Shown: positions 1-5,705 of the stretch, piece after piece
Position numbering within the stretch: the stretch's first letter is position 1
How the letters are laid out: each line of letters starts with the position of its first letter
Assembly: GCA_945283395.1 (NCBI GenBank)
Contig: CALYQH010000093.1
Location: forward strand, 1 to 5,705
From: an uncultured Ventosimonas sp.
GTDB taxonomy: Bacteria; Pseudomonadota; Gammaproteobacteria; Pseudomonadales; Pseudomonadaceae
DNA length: 5,705 nucleotides
Direction of reading: 5' to 3'
Notes under the pieces: model-generated
What the model was told of the DNA's origin: nothing
Databases searched by the model: none
The model's input: the letters and a program-made list of their open reading frames with translations, nothing else
Made by a program: the position numbers and the translations under genes

Positions 1-678
1 TGGTAGTATTTCAGTTTTAAAAGGAATATTGGCAGAAATAAAGACTACCGAGCCATATTCACCTATGCCTCTTGCTAGCGCTAACGAAAAACCTGTCATC
101 CAAGCAGGAAAAAGCGCAGGGAAAAGCACAAAAATAAAGGTCTGTAATCTATTTGCCCCTAAACTACGAGCAGCTTCTTCTACTTCGCGCGGAATATCCT
201 TAATTACCGGCTGTAAAGTACGGACGGCAAAAGGCAAAGTAACAAATACTAAGGCTAAAGTGATGCCTAAAGGGGTATAGGCTACTTTAAAAGGTAATAA
301 TGATCCTATTAATCCATTAGGTGCATATAAGGTTGTAAGAGCAATACCTGCAACCGCAGTAGGAAGAGCAAAAGGTAAATCAATCATAGCATCTATTATC
401 TTTCGTCCTGGGAAAGTATAACGTATCAAAACCCAAGCTAATAGGCCACCCATTATGGCTACTATAAAGGCAGCTAACAAAGAGGTATAAAGTGATAACT
501 TTAATGCTGACTGGAGCTGCCTACTAGTTAGAATAGACCATAATTGATCCATAGTAATCTGGCTGGCGTAACATAACATACCCGCTAAAGGGATCAGCAC
601 AATAAGTGAAAGCCACATTAATGTATAACCTAATGTGAGGCCAAATCCTGGAATAACTGATGATTTATGAAAAGCCAT
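1..678 (-). CDS. cysT: Sulfate/thiosulfate ABC transporter permease CysT (CysU), 3' end missing
   Basis: Inner-membrane permease of the sulfate/thiosulfate importer, which pairs with CysW and the ATPase CysA and receives sulfate from periplasmic Sbp. The visible 226 residues stay open to the window edge; the family is usually about 275-280 residues, so roughly 50 are missing at the C-terminus. The protein has a hydrophobic N-terminal segment (about 13-37) and further membrane stretches. It carries the CysT-type sequence DLPFALPTAVAG (100-111), the permease EAA loop (E168-A169-A170, G174) that docks on the ATPase, and near the edge the conserved GEYGSVVFIS (206-215). The ATG shares its A with the last base of the sbp stop codon (TAATG), and an AAGG lies about 13 bases upstream, so translation is probably coupled to sbp. 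cysW and cysA would be expected beyond the left edge. Family assignment is secure; choosing CysT over CysW rests on remembered similarity to E. coli CysU and the position directly after sbp. Confidence 0.95.
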   Translation of the reverse strand, partial: MAFHKSSVIPGFGLTLGYTLMWLSLIVLIPLAGMLCYASQITMDQLWSILTSRQLQSALKLSLYTSLLAAFIVAIMGGLLAWVLIRYTFPGRKIIDAMIDLPFALPTAVAGIALTTLYAPNGLIGSLLPFKVAYTPLGITLALVFVTLPFAVRTLQPVIKDIPREVEEAARSLGANRLQTFIFVLFPALFPAWMTGFSLALARGIGEYGSVVFISANIPFKTEILP

Positions 679-1691
679 TAGTTTATTGCTACCTTATTTA
701 TTTCATTATATATTTGGTCAAATATAGCATTATCGATGAAAAATTTAGCTTGTGCTGCTTGCCAACCTCCAAATTCTTTATCTATAGTAACTAATGTTAA
801 CGTAGGAAATTGTGTTTTAAACTCTTCAGCAATTTTAGCGTTACGAGGTCTGTAATAACTTTTTGCAATGATTCGTTGCCCTTCTTCACTATAAAGGTAT
901 GTTAAATAAGCAGTAGCTTGTTTTCTAGTATGTTTTTTTTCAACATTAGCATCTACTACGGCAACAGCAGGTTCTGTTAACATAGACAAAGAAGGTGTAA
1001 TTATTTCTAATTGCTCGCCACCTTGCTCGGTTAGGGATAAATAAGCTTCATTTTCCCACGCAATAAGTACATCACCCAGTCCGCGCTGTACAAAACTCAC
1101 AGTAGCTGCTCTTGCTCCTGCATCTAACACAGGAGTATGAGCATAAATTTTCTTAACAAACTCACGCGCTTGGTCTTCACTTCCATATTTATGTTTAGCA
1201 TAGGCCCATGCCGCTAAAAAATTCCAACGCGCCCCCCCTGATGTTTTTGGATTAGGGGTTATAATCTCAATGCCTTCTTTTACTAGATCATCCCAATCCT
1301 TAATTCCCTTAGGATTTCCTTTACGCACTAAGAAAACGATAGTTGAAGTATAAGGCGTACTATTATCTGGCAACCTAGTTTGCCAATCTTTACTAATAAG
1401 CGGTTGGCGTAAATTGATAGCATCTACATCACCTCCTAGGGCTAAAGTAACTACATCTGCACGCAAACCATCTATTACCGCTCTTGCTTGTTTGCCGGAA
1501 CCTCCATGTGAACTTTTAATAGTTATTTTTTCGCCTGTAGCTGCTTGCCAATATTTTATAAATGCTGCGTTATATGCTTGATAAAGTTCACGGGTTGGAT
1601 CATAAGAGACATTCAATAACTCTATGGCTATCGCTTGGCTTGCCAATAGCCAGCATAGCACAATAGCGAAAGTTGTTTGCAAAAAAGACAT
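678..1691 (-). CDS. sbp: Periplasmic sulfate-binding protein Sbp
   Basis: Periplasmic receptor that binds sulfate and delivers it to the CysTWA permease. The proposed 337-residue protein closely resembles E. coli Sbp, which is similar in length. Motifs seen: SYDPTREL (29-36), SHGGSGKQ (61-68), ADVVTLAL (78-85), [13 protein letters not shown] (145-157), LDAGARAAT (189-197), [11 protein letters not shown] (206-216) and a C-terminal EFGGW. These include the backbone-amide and Trp regions that hold sulfate in the known structure. The start at 1691 is chosen because GGAG sits 6 bases upstream and the product then begins with a signal peptide: hydrophobic core at about 7-17, predicted cleavage after the A-I-A at 20-22. 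The frame stays open upstream to an ATG at 1742, which would add 17 residues and spoil the signal peptide, so it is rejected. It is the first gene of the operon and overlaps cysT by one base. CysB-type activation is expected from family knowledge but not shown here. A thiosulfate-preferring CysP is less likely. Confidence 0.96.
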   Translation of the reverse strand: MSFLQTTFAIVLCWLLASQAIAIELLNVSYDPTRELYQAYNAAFIKYWQAATGEKITIKSSHGGSGKQARAVIDGLRADVVTLALGGDVDAINLRQPLISKDWQTRLPDNSTPYTSTIVFLVRKGNPKGIKDWDDLVKEGIEIITPNPKTSGGARWNFLAAWAYAKHKYGSEDQAREFVKKIYAHTPVLDAGARAATVSFVQRGLGDVLIAWENEAYLSLTEQGGEQLEIITPSLSMLTEPAVAVVDANVEKKHTRKQATAYLTYLYSEEGQRIIAKSYYRPRNAKIAEEFKTQFPTLTLVTIDKEFGGWQAAQAKFFIDNAIFDQIYNEINKVAIN

Positions 1692-1697
1692 AATGAT

Positions 1698-1701
1698 CTC
1701 C
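1698..1701 (-). promoter_or_regulatory. Ribosome binding site that fixes the sbp start
   Basis: GGAG on the minus strand lies 6 bases before the ATG at 1691. It decides between this start, which begins a proper signal peptide, and the longer in-frame ATG at 1742. Confidence 0.7.
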
Positions 1702-1715
1702 GTATGTATCTTTAG

Positions 1716-1721
1716 GTTATA
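1716..1721 (-). promoter_or_regulatory. Possible -10 element of the sbp-cysT promoter
   Basis: TATAAC on the minus strand matches the sigma-70 -10 consensus in 5 of 6 bases and would put transcription start a short distance upstream of the sbp ribosome binding site. No good -35 hexamer lies 16-18 bases upstream. That would suit an activator-dependent (for example CysB-type) promoter, but it equally weakens the call. In sequence this AT-rich such hexamers are common by chance. Confidence 0.25.
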
Positions 1722-1769
1722 TCTTATAGCTATTTTAACCATCTTCTTTTATTCTTAAAAATAATTTTT

Positions 1770-1784
1770 AATAAGGTACTTATT
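1770..1784. repeat. Short inverted repeat AATAAG-GTA-CTTATT
   Basis: Perfect 6-bp arms separated by 3 bases, nested inside a looser dyad whose outer arms are about 1751-1761 (ATTCTTAAAAA) and 1787-1796 (TTTTTAGAAT, one base bulged). It lies between the divergent sbp and HutZ-like genes. It could be an operator or simply AT-rich sequence. No known regulator consensus was recognised. Confidence 0.3.
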
Positions 1785-1831
1785 TCTTTTTAGAATATAA
1801 CCTAGCTGCTTTTATAGAATTATGCAAATAT

Positions 1832-1862
1832 CTATTATGTTAGTGCTACTAATAGATAATAG
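1832..1862. repeat. Imperfect dyad upstream of the HutZ-like gene
   Basis: Left arm CTATTAT (1832-1838) plus TTAGT (1840-1844) pairs with ACTAA (1848-1852) plus ATAATAG (1856-1862), around a GCT loop and a 1/3-base internal loop. That gives 12 complementary pairs in 31 bases. It overlaps the candidate Fur site and lies about 70 bases before the start codon, a reasonable promoter or operator position. Confidence 0.35.
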
Positions 1863-1873
1863 TTATTATTATA
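1855..1873 (+). promoter_or_regulatory. Candidate Fur box upstream of the HutZ-like gene
   Basis: GATAATAGTTATTATTATA matches the classical 19-bp Fur consensus (GATAATGATAATCATTATC) at 14 positions by hand alignment, and contains a perfect ATAATA-GT-TATTAT dyad. It lies 55 bases upstream of the start codon of a haem-utilisation-type gene, a class often repressed by Fur with iron. The surrounding DNA is so AT-rich that chance matches are likely, so the call is tentative. Confidence 0.35.
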
Positions 1874-1928
1874 AAAATTACTATCATCTGCAACCTAATA
1901 ATTTCAAAGGGTTATATAGGTTGGTTCA

Positions 1929-2423
1929 ATGTTTTCAGATATCCTAAGCATCCTAACAGAAATAGATAATTTACATCATATAGTATTATCGCTTGTCATA
2001 TCTACCATCGCTAATAATGGGCAATTGCATACAAGTTATGCGCCATATCTTAATGAGGGCGGTTATTATTACATCCCTGCCTCCCAGATAACACCCTATT
2101 ATCAGTATTTGCAAACTGATACAACAATTGGATTAATGATTATTGAAGATGAGCAACAGGCCAAAAATATTTGCAGTAGAACTCGGCTGTGTTGCCAAGC
2201 TCTTGCTGAAATAGTTCCCCCTAGCTCAGCAGAATTTATTTATGTAGTAAATGAACTTAAACAGCGCATAGGAAATATGATGGATTTATTTATTGCTTTA
2301 AACAATTTTAAGCTAATTAGGATGCGCCCACAAACAGGCAACCTTATGTTAGGACTAACCAAAATTTATGAGCTATATTGCCAAGAAGTAAATAATAACT
2401 TACCTCTATTACAAATTGTTTAA
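1929..2423 (+). CDS. HutZ/HugZ-like protein (pyridoxamine 5'-phosphate oxidase-type split-barrel fold)
   Basis: A 164-residue soluble protein without a signal peptide, probably cytoplasmic. Its strand-by-strand pattern resembles Vibrio HutZ: SLVISTIANNGQLHTSYAPY (21-40), GGYYYIPASQI (44-54), GLMIIEDEQQAKNICSRTRL (68-87) and RMRPQTGNLMLG (131-142). HutZ and HugZ proteins bind haem, and some degrade it to release iron; the fold is that of FMN-binding pyridoxamine phosphate oxidases. The first 20 residues, before the barrel, are somewhat shorter than in HutZ. The C-terminus is also short (NNNLPLLQIV) and has no histidine, whereas characterised members use a C-terminal histidine to ligand haem; the only histidines are H16, H17 and H34. 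Haem binding by the usual mode is therefore doubtful. AGG lies 8 bases before the ATG. The gene stands alone, divergent from sbp and convergent with metK, with a Fur-like site upstream. The family call comes from pattern similarity; the exact activity is unknown. Confidence 0.75.
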   Translation: MFSDILSILTEIDNLHHIVLSLVISTIANNGQLHTSYAPYLNEGGYYYIPASQITPYYQYLQTDTTIGLMIIEDEQQAKNICSRTRLCCQALAEIVPPSSAEFIYVVNELKQRIGNMMDLFIALNNFKLIRMRPQTGNLMLGLTKIYELYCQEVNNNLPLLQIV

Positions 2424-2436
2424 TTAATTACGTTAA

Positions 2437-2462
2437 AAAAAGCGGGACAATCCCCGCTTTTT
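2437..2462. terminator. Bidirectional intrinsic terminator between the HutZ-like gene and metK
   Basis: AAAAAGCGGG (2437-2446) pairs with CCCGCTTTTT (2453-2462) around a 6-base loop. The GC core is flanked by an A run on one side and a T run on the other, so the RNA ends in a U tract in either direction. It lies 13 bases after the HutZ-like stop and 13 bases beyond the metK stop, serving both convergent genes. Confidence 0.9.
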
Positions 2463-2475
2463 AAAAATGACCTTG

Positions 2476-3669
2476 TTATTTTATGCCCGCTTCAGCTTTT
2501 AATGCTTCTGCTTTATCTGTTCGTTCCCAAGTGAAGGTAGTAAAGGTATCATTTCCTACTGTTTTTGCTTGAGGAACACGTCCAAAATGACCATAAGCAG
2601 CCGTTTCTTGATACATAGGATGTAATAAGTCTAGCATTCTTGTAATAGCATAAGGGCGCAGATCAAAATGCTTACGTATTAGGTGTATAATCTTTTCATC
2701 TGATATTTTGCCAGTTCCAAATGTATCAATTGCAATAGAGGTAGGTTGAGCCACTCCTATAGCGTAGGATACTTGAATTTCACAACGATCAGCCAAACCA
2801 GCAGCAACAATATTTTTAGCTACATAGCGTCCCGCATAAGCAGCACTACGATCTACTTTCGAAGGATCTTTCCCAGAAAAAGCACCGCCACCATGTCGAG
2901 CCATACCACCATAACTATCTACTATGATTTTTCGTCCTGTTAATCCACAATCGCCTACCGGACCACCTATAATGAATTGGCCGGTTGGATTAATATGAAA
3001 TTGAGTATCTTTATTAAGCAACTCAGCAGGAATCACTGACTTCACTATTAATTCCATCACTGCTTCTTTTAAATCCTTTTGTGAAACATCAGGGTTATGC
3101 TGAGTGGAAAGCACTATCGCATCAATTCCAACCACTTTACCCTTTTCATAACGACAAGTAACTTGTGATTTAGCATCGGGACGTAACCAAGGTAGTAAAC
3201 CACTCTTACGGGCTTCAGCTTGACGCTCTACTAAACGATGAGAAAAACAAATAGGCGCTGGCATTAATACATCTGTCTCATTACTTGCATAACCAAACAT
3301 TAACCCTTGATCACCTGCCCCTTGATCCTCTGGTTTTTGGCGGTCTACTCCTTGAGCAATATCTACCGACTGCTTGCCAATAATGTTTAAAACACCACAA
3401 GTAGCTCCATCGAAGCCTACATAAGAAGAAGTGTAACCAATACCACATATAACGCTACGCACTAACTCTTCTAAATCCACCCAGGCATTAGTGGAAATTT
3501 CACCGGCAATAATTGCCACACCTGTTTTAACTAAAGTTTCACAAGCTACCCTAGCATGTTTATCTTGAGCAATAATAGCGTCTAATATTGCATCGGAAAT
3601 TTGATCGGCAATTTTATCTGGATGACCTTCAGATACTGATTCCGATGTAAAGAGCGCGTATTCACTCAT
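2476..3669 (-). CDS. metK: S-adenosylmethionine synthase (methionine adenosyltransferase) MetK
   Basis: Cytoplasmic enzyme that makes S-adenosylmethionine, phosphate and diphosphate from methionine and ATP. Full length at 397 residues, against roughly 380-400 for bacterial MetK. Motifs seen: GHPDK near the N-terminus (15-19, ATP site), GEIST (56-60), [12 protein letters not shown] (117-128, methionine/ATP site), and [17 protein letters not shown] (259-275, phosphate-binding loop with K267 and D268), followed by the conserved [11 protein letters not shown]. The ATG start has GAGG 10 bases upstream, and its N-terminus aligns with known MetK proteins. No gap, frameshift or missing catalytic residue was seen. 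It lies 56 bases downstream of the ArsR-methyltransferase fusion on the same strand, with no terminator between, so co-transcription is likely. The gap is too short for a typical SAM riboswitch, and no MetJ-type AGACGTCT repeats were found. Confidence 0.99.
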   Translation of the reverse strand: MSEYALFTSESVSEGHPDKIADQISDAILDAIIAQDKHARVACETLVKTGVAIIAGEISTNAWVDLEELVRSVICGIGYTSSYVGFDGATCGVLNIIGKQSVDIAQGVDRQKPEDQGAGDQGLMFGYASNETDVLMPAPICFSHRLVERQAEARKSGLLPWLRPDAKSQVTCRYEKGKVVGIDAIVLSTQHNPDVSQKDLKEAVMELIVKSVIPAELLNKDTQFHINPTGQFIIGGPVGDCGLTGRKIIVDSYGGMARHGGGAFSGKDPSKVDRSAAYAGRYVAKNIVAAGLADRCEIQVSYAIGVAQPTSIAIDTFGTGKISDEKIIHLIRKHFDLRPYAITRMLDLLHPMYQETAAYGHFGRVPQAKTVGNDTFTTFTWERTDKAEALKAEAGIK

Positions 3670-3725
3670 CTTTCTTGTACCTCATTTAACATAGTAAAAT
3701 AAACAAAAACTTCTTCATTAACTTA

Positions 3726-4685
3726 TCAAGTAACACAAAAATGCTTTACTTGCAGTTGGAACCCATTACGTAAGCCGATATAGAGACTTTCATCTGACTT
3801 AAAGCCAGCTGCTTCAGCCCAATGATCTAATTCGTCTGGTTCAAAGCCTAACCATAAATCACCACAAGCATCTGTTACCCAAGTTTGCTGATGATGACAT
3901 AACTCTGTTACTAATAACCGACCTGTTGCTTTAAGATAGGATTTAAAATGCTTAAGCGCTTCAGCAGGTGCCGGTAAATGATGTAATACCATGTTAGCTA
4001 CAATATAATCTACTTTATCTGCTAGCTGTAATTTAGTAGCATCTGCATGTTGCAAATTAACATTATCTAGTTGTTGTTGATTGCAAATTTTCTCAACCAA
4101 CTGCAACATTTCTGCACTATTATCAACTGCTATTACTTGTTTAAAACGTTTGGCCAACACAGGTATAAACTTACCTTCGCCAGGACCTACTTCTAAGGCA
4201 ATATCATCAGTAGCTATATTATTATCTAACAGGGTTAATAGCACATCTTGATATTGAGCTAAACCTACTATCAATTCATCTTGTTGAGCTAACTCGCCAT
4301 TTTTAATTAAATTAGCAAAAAAAGTTTTACTAGATTCAGCTCGTTCTGCATAAATTTGCTCAATATTTTTTTGTAACTCAAAGGGTATAGATAAAGCATC
4401 TATTTCTTCTAACGCAGCTTGATGCAAATTAGCTAATAAATGCTCTTTAGGCAAAGCCCTACGATAAAAAATACTATTTCCTTCACGCCTTGTTACTACT
4501 AATGCTGCCTGTAATAGTATTTTTAAATGATGGCTCATACCTGATTGGGTGGTGGCAAATAATTGAGTTAATTCCAATACCCCAAAAGAATTATGCAACA
4601 ATACCCTCAAGATCATTATTCGGAGAGGGTCACTTATCGCCTTACAAAAGCTAGCTATATTTTGGGTAGTTTCAGCATTTATCAT
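3726..4685 (-). CDS. ArsR-type transcriptional regulator fused to a SAM-dependent methyltransferase (SahR-like candidate)
   Basis: Two-domain cytoplasmic protein of 319 residues. Residues about 8-78 form an ArsR-type winged helix: ISDPLRIMIL (17-26), recognition helix TQSGMSHHLKIL (46-57), wing RREGNSIFYR (66-75). The metal-binding ELCVCDL-type motif of ArsR/SmtB is replaced by SFGVLEL (33-39) without cysteines, so metal sensing there is unlikely. Residues about 160-300 form a class I methyltransferase: motif I EVGPGEG (165-171), acidic D188 after the second strand, and NMVLHHLP (231-238). The gene sits directly upstream of metK, and a 24-bp palindrome lies about 40 bases before its start. 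ArsR-family SahR regulators are known to control SAM-cycle genes in response to S-adenosylhomocysteine in proteobacteria; similar control here is inference. The ATG at 4685 is preferred because it places the helix-turn-helix at the usual distance. An in-frame TTG at 4715 would add 10 residues, and neither start has a well-spaced ribosome site (GGGAG lies 14 bases before the ATG). Confidence 0.88.
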   Translation of the reverse strand: MINAETTQNIASFCKAISDPLRIMILRVLLHNSFGVLELTQLFATTQSGMSHHLKILLQAALVVTRREGNSIFYRRALPKEHLLANLHQAALEEIDALSIPFELQKNIEQIYAERAESSKTFFANLIKNGELAQQDELIVGLAQYQDVLLTLLDNNIATDDIALEVGPGEGKFIPVLAKRFKQVIAVDNSAEMLQLVEKICNQQQLDNVNLQHADATKLQLADKVDYIVANMVLHHLPAPAEALKHFKSYLKATGRLLVTELCHHQQTWVTDACGDLWLGFEPDELDHWAEAAGFKSDESLYIGLRNGFQLQVKHFCVT

Positions 4686-4724
4686 GAGAGTGAAGTCTAC
4701 TCCCAAAAAGAACAAACAACAAGT

Positions 4725-4748
4725 CTATATCAAAATATATTGATATAG
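4725..4748. promoter_or_regulatory. 24-bp palindrome, likely operator of the ArsR-methyltransferase/metK unit
   Basis: Perfect 9-bp arms CTATATCAA (4725-4733) and TTGATATAG (4740-4748) flank a 6-base AATATA centre, with 22 of 24 positions symmetric. Size and AT-rich symmetry fit the imperfect inverted repeats bound by dimeric ArsR-family regulators. It lies 39 bases upstream of the preferred ATG of such a regulator, so autoregulation is the natural reading. No second copy was seen directly before metK or within the other gaps. Confidence 0.65.
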
Positions 4749-4786
4749 TTTTAAGATGATATTATGTTTAGACTCTTTATTAAAAG

Positions 4787-5371
4787 CTAGTAGCATTTTT
4801 CAGGAGCTAACGGCATGTTACCAGCAATAATACTCATTAATTCAGCTATCATAATAGCTGTTAAACCCCATATTTTATATCCTTGATAATTATAACAAGG
4901 TACATACCAATCCCTATTCAAATAATCAATACGATGAGTAATTACTTGCGGTTCTGCTTTAAAAAACGCTAAAGGAACAGTAAAAATAGCAGCTACTTCT
5001 TGCAAATTTGGCTGGTAGTGAATAGCATCATCAACTAATGCAATAAAGGGGGTTACTTTAATTTTATATTTAGATACAAGTGGCTCAAGAGATCCTATGA
5101 CTTCAATATGATGGGCAGGCAAAGCAATTTCCTCTGCTGTTTCTCTTATTGCTGTTTGCTGCAATGTTGTATCTGCTGGTTCTCGCTTTCCTCCAGGAAA
5201 AGCTACTTCACCACTATGAGTTGATAAATAATTAGCTCGCAGCGTCAATAACAACTCAGGTTCAGTTTTCTTAATAATAGGCATAAGCACAGCAGCTTCT
5301 TTAAAATCAGCTGAATCTAATCTAGAATCAGGCTTATAGTTTCTAATTCGATTTATCATATCCTGCAACAT
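4787..5371 (-). CDS. NudL-type Nudix hydrolase, probable CoA pyrophosphatase
   Basis: Predicted to cleave CoA or its derivatives to a 4'-phosphopantetheine product and 3',5'-ADP, as NudL/YeaB-type and peroxisomal CoA-diphosphatase relatives do. The 194-residue length fits the family. Residues 41-62 carry the upstream family signature, LLTLR then HSGEVAFPGGK. This runs into the Nudix box from G61 to L84 with metal-binding R76-E77-x-x-E80-E81. The spacing is one residue longer than the canonical GX5EX7REUXEEXGU; the usual first glutamate is D67 and the late glycine is A83. As far as I recall E. coli NudL has the same spacing, so this is a family trait and not decay. A C-terminal YKIWGLTAIMIAEL (165-178) matches the family. 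The ATG has GAGG 7 bases upstream. The gene follows the GIY-YIG gene by 33 bases on the same strand and may share its transcript. The substrate is inferred; nucleotide-sugar or other diphosphate substrates are not excluded. Confidence 0.9.
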   Translation of the reverse strand: MLQDMINRIRNYKPDSRLDSADFKEAAVLMPIIKKTEPELLLTLRANYLSTHSGEVAFPGGKREPADTTLQQTAIRETAEEIALPAHHIEVIGSLEPLVSKYKIKVTPFIALVDDAIHYQPNLQEVAAIFTVPLAFFKAEPQVITHRIDYLNRDWYVPCYNYQGYKIWGLTAIMIAELMSIIAGNMPLAPEKCY

Positions 5372-5404
5372 AACCTTACCTCTTTTTGTAACTATATTGT
5401 TAGG

Positions 5405-5705
5405 CTAAAGCTTAATATCTATGAGCGTTATTTGTTGATTATTATATAGTAAAGGTAATTTATATTGTTGGGGTGCGGCAATAATAAGTTGCTCTTTTTG
5501 CTTTTTAGTTAATTGCTTAACTGCTAGTTCTCTTTTTAATGCTTGTGATTTTGTGCCGCAAATTTCTAAATAAGCTAAAGCTAACGCTTTACTACTATTA
5601 AAAAACTTAGCCCCTTTTCCAGTACAGTGTTGAATAAATCTTGTTATAGGATTAGGGCTAATACCACAATAAAGTTTATTGTCTATGGTTCTTACTATAT
5701 AGAGA
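5405..5705 (-). CDS. YhbQ-type (UPF0213) GIY-YIG domain protein, 5' end missing
   Basis: The open frame enters from the right edge and ends in TAG at 5405-5407, giving 99 visible residues. It begins LYIVRTIDNKLYCGIS, the GIY-YIG core with Y2 and Y12 of the visible part, then catalytic-type R22, KGAKFF (30-35), and the helix ALKRELAVKQLTKKQKEQL with acidic E59. E. coli YhbQ is about 100 residues and has the closely similar VKQLTKRQKERL, so only about 5-8 N-terminal residues are probably missing. GIY-YIG domains are DNA nucleases, and stand-alone YhbQ proteins have been linked to DNA cleavage or repair, but the cellular role is poorly defined. The tail after the domain (QQYKLPLLYNNQQITLIDIKL region) is not recognised. 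It lies 33 bases upstream of the Nudix gene on the same strand. Confidence 0.88.
   Translation of the reverse strand, partial: LYIVRTIDNKLYCGISPNPITRFIQHCTGKGAKFFNSSKALALAYLEICGTKSQALKRELAVKQLTKKQKEQLIIAAPQQYKLPLLYNNQQITLIDIKL

Larger units (their letters stand above)
1713..1804. repeat. Spaced 10-bp perfect inverted repeat in the divergent intergenic region
   Basis: TAGGTTATAT (1713-1722) and its exact reverse complement ATATAACCTA (1795-1804) flank a 72-base spacer. The left arm contains the candidate -10 of sbp. On the plus strand the right arm would read TATAAC toward the HutZ-like gene. It could be a pair of oppositely oriented regulator half-sites or promoter elements. The function is unknown, and 10-bp matches are not rare in AT-rich DNA. 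Confidence 0.35.

Noticed and set aside
29..280. 83-residue plus-strand open frame
   Set aside because: It lies wholly antisense to cysT, whose protein is clearly conserved there (EAA loop and GEYGSVVF), and its own translation resembles no family.
1692..1742. Upstream extension of sbp to the ATG at 1742
   Set aside because: It would put 17 charged residues before an otherwise normal signal peptide, and the ATG at 1691 has a well-placed GGAG.
2746..2943. 65-residue plus-strand open frame
   Set aside because: It is antisense to the most conserved part of metK ([12 protein letters not shown] region); low-complexity Ser/Thr/Tyr translation with no recognisable family.
3670..3725. SAM or SAH riboswitch before metK
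   Set aside because: The gap is only 56 bases, has no multi-helix potential or GC stems, and is AT-rich throughout.
4686..4786. Intrinsic terminator using the palindrome between the Nudix gene and the ArsR-methyltransferase gene
   Set aside because: The stem is almost entirely A/T with no strong T tract immediately after it on the minus strand, so it fits an operator better than a terminator.
4970..5190. Degenerate Nudix box suggesting an inactive enzyme
   Set aside because: The extra residue and missing glycine match, as recalled, the NudL subfamily pattern, and the REXXEE metal ligands are intact.
1..5705. Mobile element, CRISPR array, toxin-antitoxin or phage-defence system
   Set aside because: No transposase, integrase, direct-repeat array or paired small genes were seen. 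The lone GIY-YIG gene is a YhbQ-type housekeeping protein, not a homing endonuclease.

Overview
The window looks like chromosomal core and near-core sequence from an AT-rich gammaproteobacterium (GC in the upper 30s per cent by eye). No mobile element, CRISPR array, tRNA or rRNA was seen. The protein types are typically proteobacterial: a Sbp/CysT sulfate importer, a HutZ-type flavin-fold protein, MetK, an ArsR-methyltransferase fusion, a NudL-type Nudix hydrolase and a YhbQ-type GIY-YIG protein. From memory, Pseudomonas also has an ArsR-methyltransferase gene next to metK. A low-GC, possibly host-associated relative of the Pseudomonadales is therefore plausible, but this is inference and the taxon is not proven.

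Layout, left to right. Positions 1-1691 (minus strand) hold a sulfate-uptake operon, sbp followed by cysT. The two overlap by one base, and cysT runs off the left edge. Positions 1692-1928 are a very AT-rich divergent intergenic region with several inverted repeats and a Fur-box-like 19-mer. Positions 1929-2423 (plus strand) encode a HutZ/HugZ-like protein without the C-terminal histidine that ligands heme in characterised members. A strong bidirectional terminator (2437-2462) separates it from the convergent metK. Positions 2476-4685 (minus strand) hold a probable two-gene unit: an ArsR-type DNA-binding domain fused to a SAM-dependent methyltransferase, then metK. A 24-bp near-perfect palindrome lies upstream of the fusion gene. 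Positions 4787-5705 (minus strand) hold a NudL-type Nudix hydrolase preceded by a YhbQ-type GIY-YIG gene that lacks its first few codons at the right edge.

Functional links. The sulfate importer supplies sulfur for cysteine and methionine, and MetK converts methionine to S-adenosylmethionine. The fusion protein next to metK has no visible ArsR metal-binding cysteine motif but has a complete SAM-binding motif. It is best read as a SAM/SAH-linked regulator, possibly SahR-like, acting on its own operon through the palindrome. No wholly new multi-gene system is evident. The best leads are this regulator-operator pair and the HutZ-like gene with its candidate Fur site.
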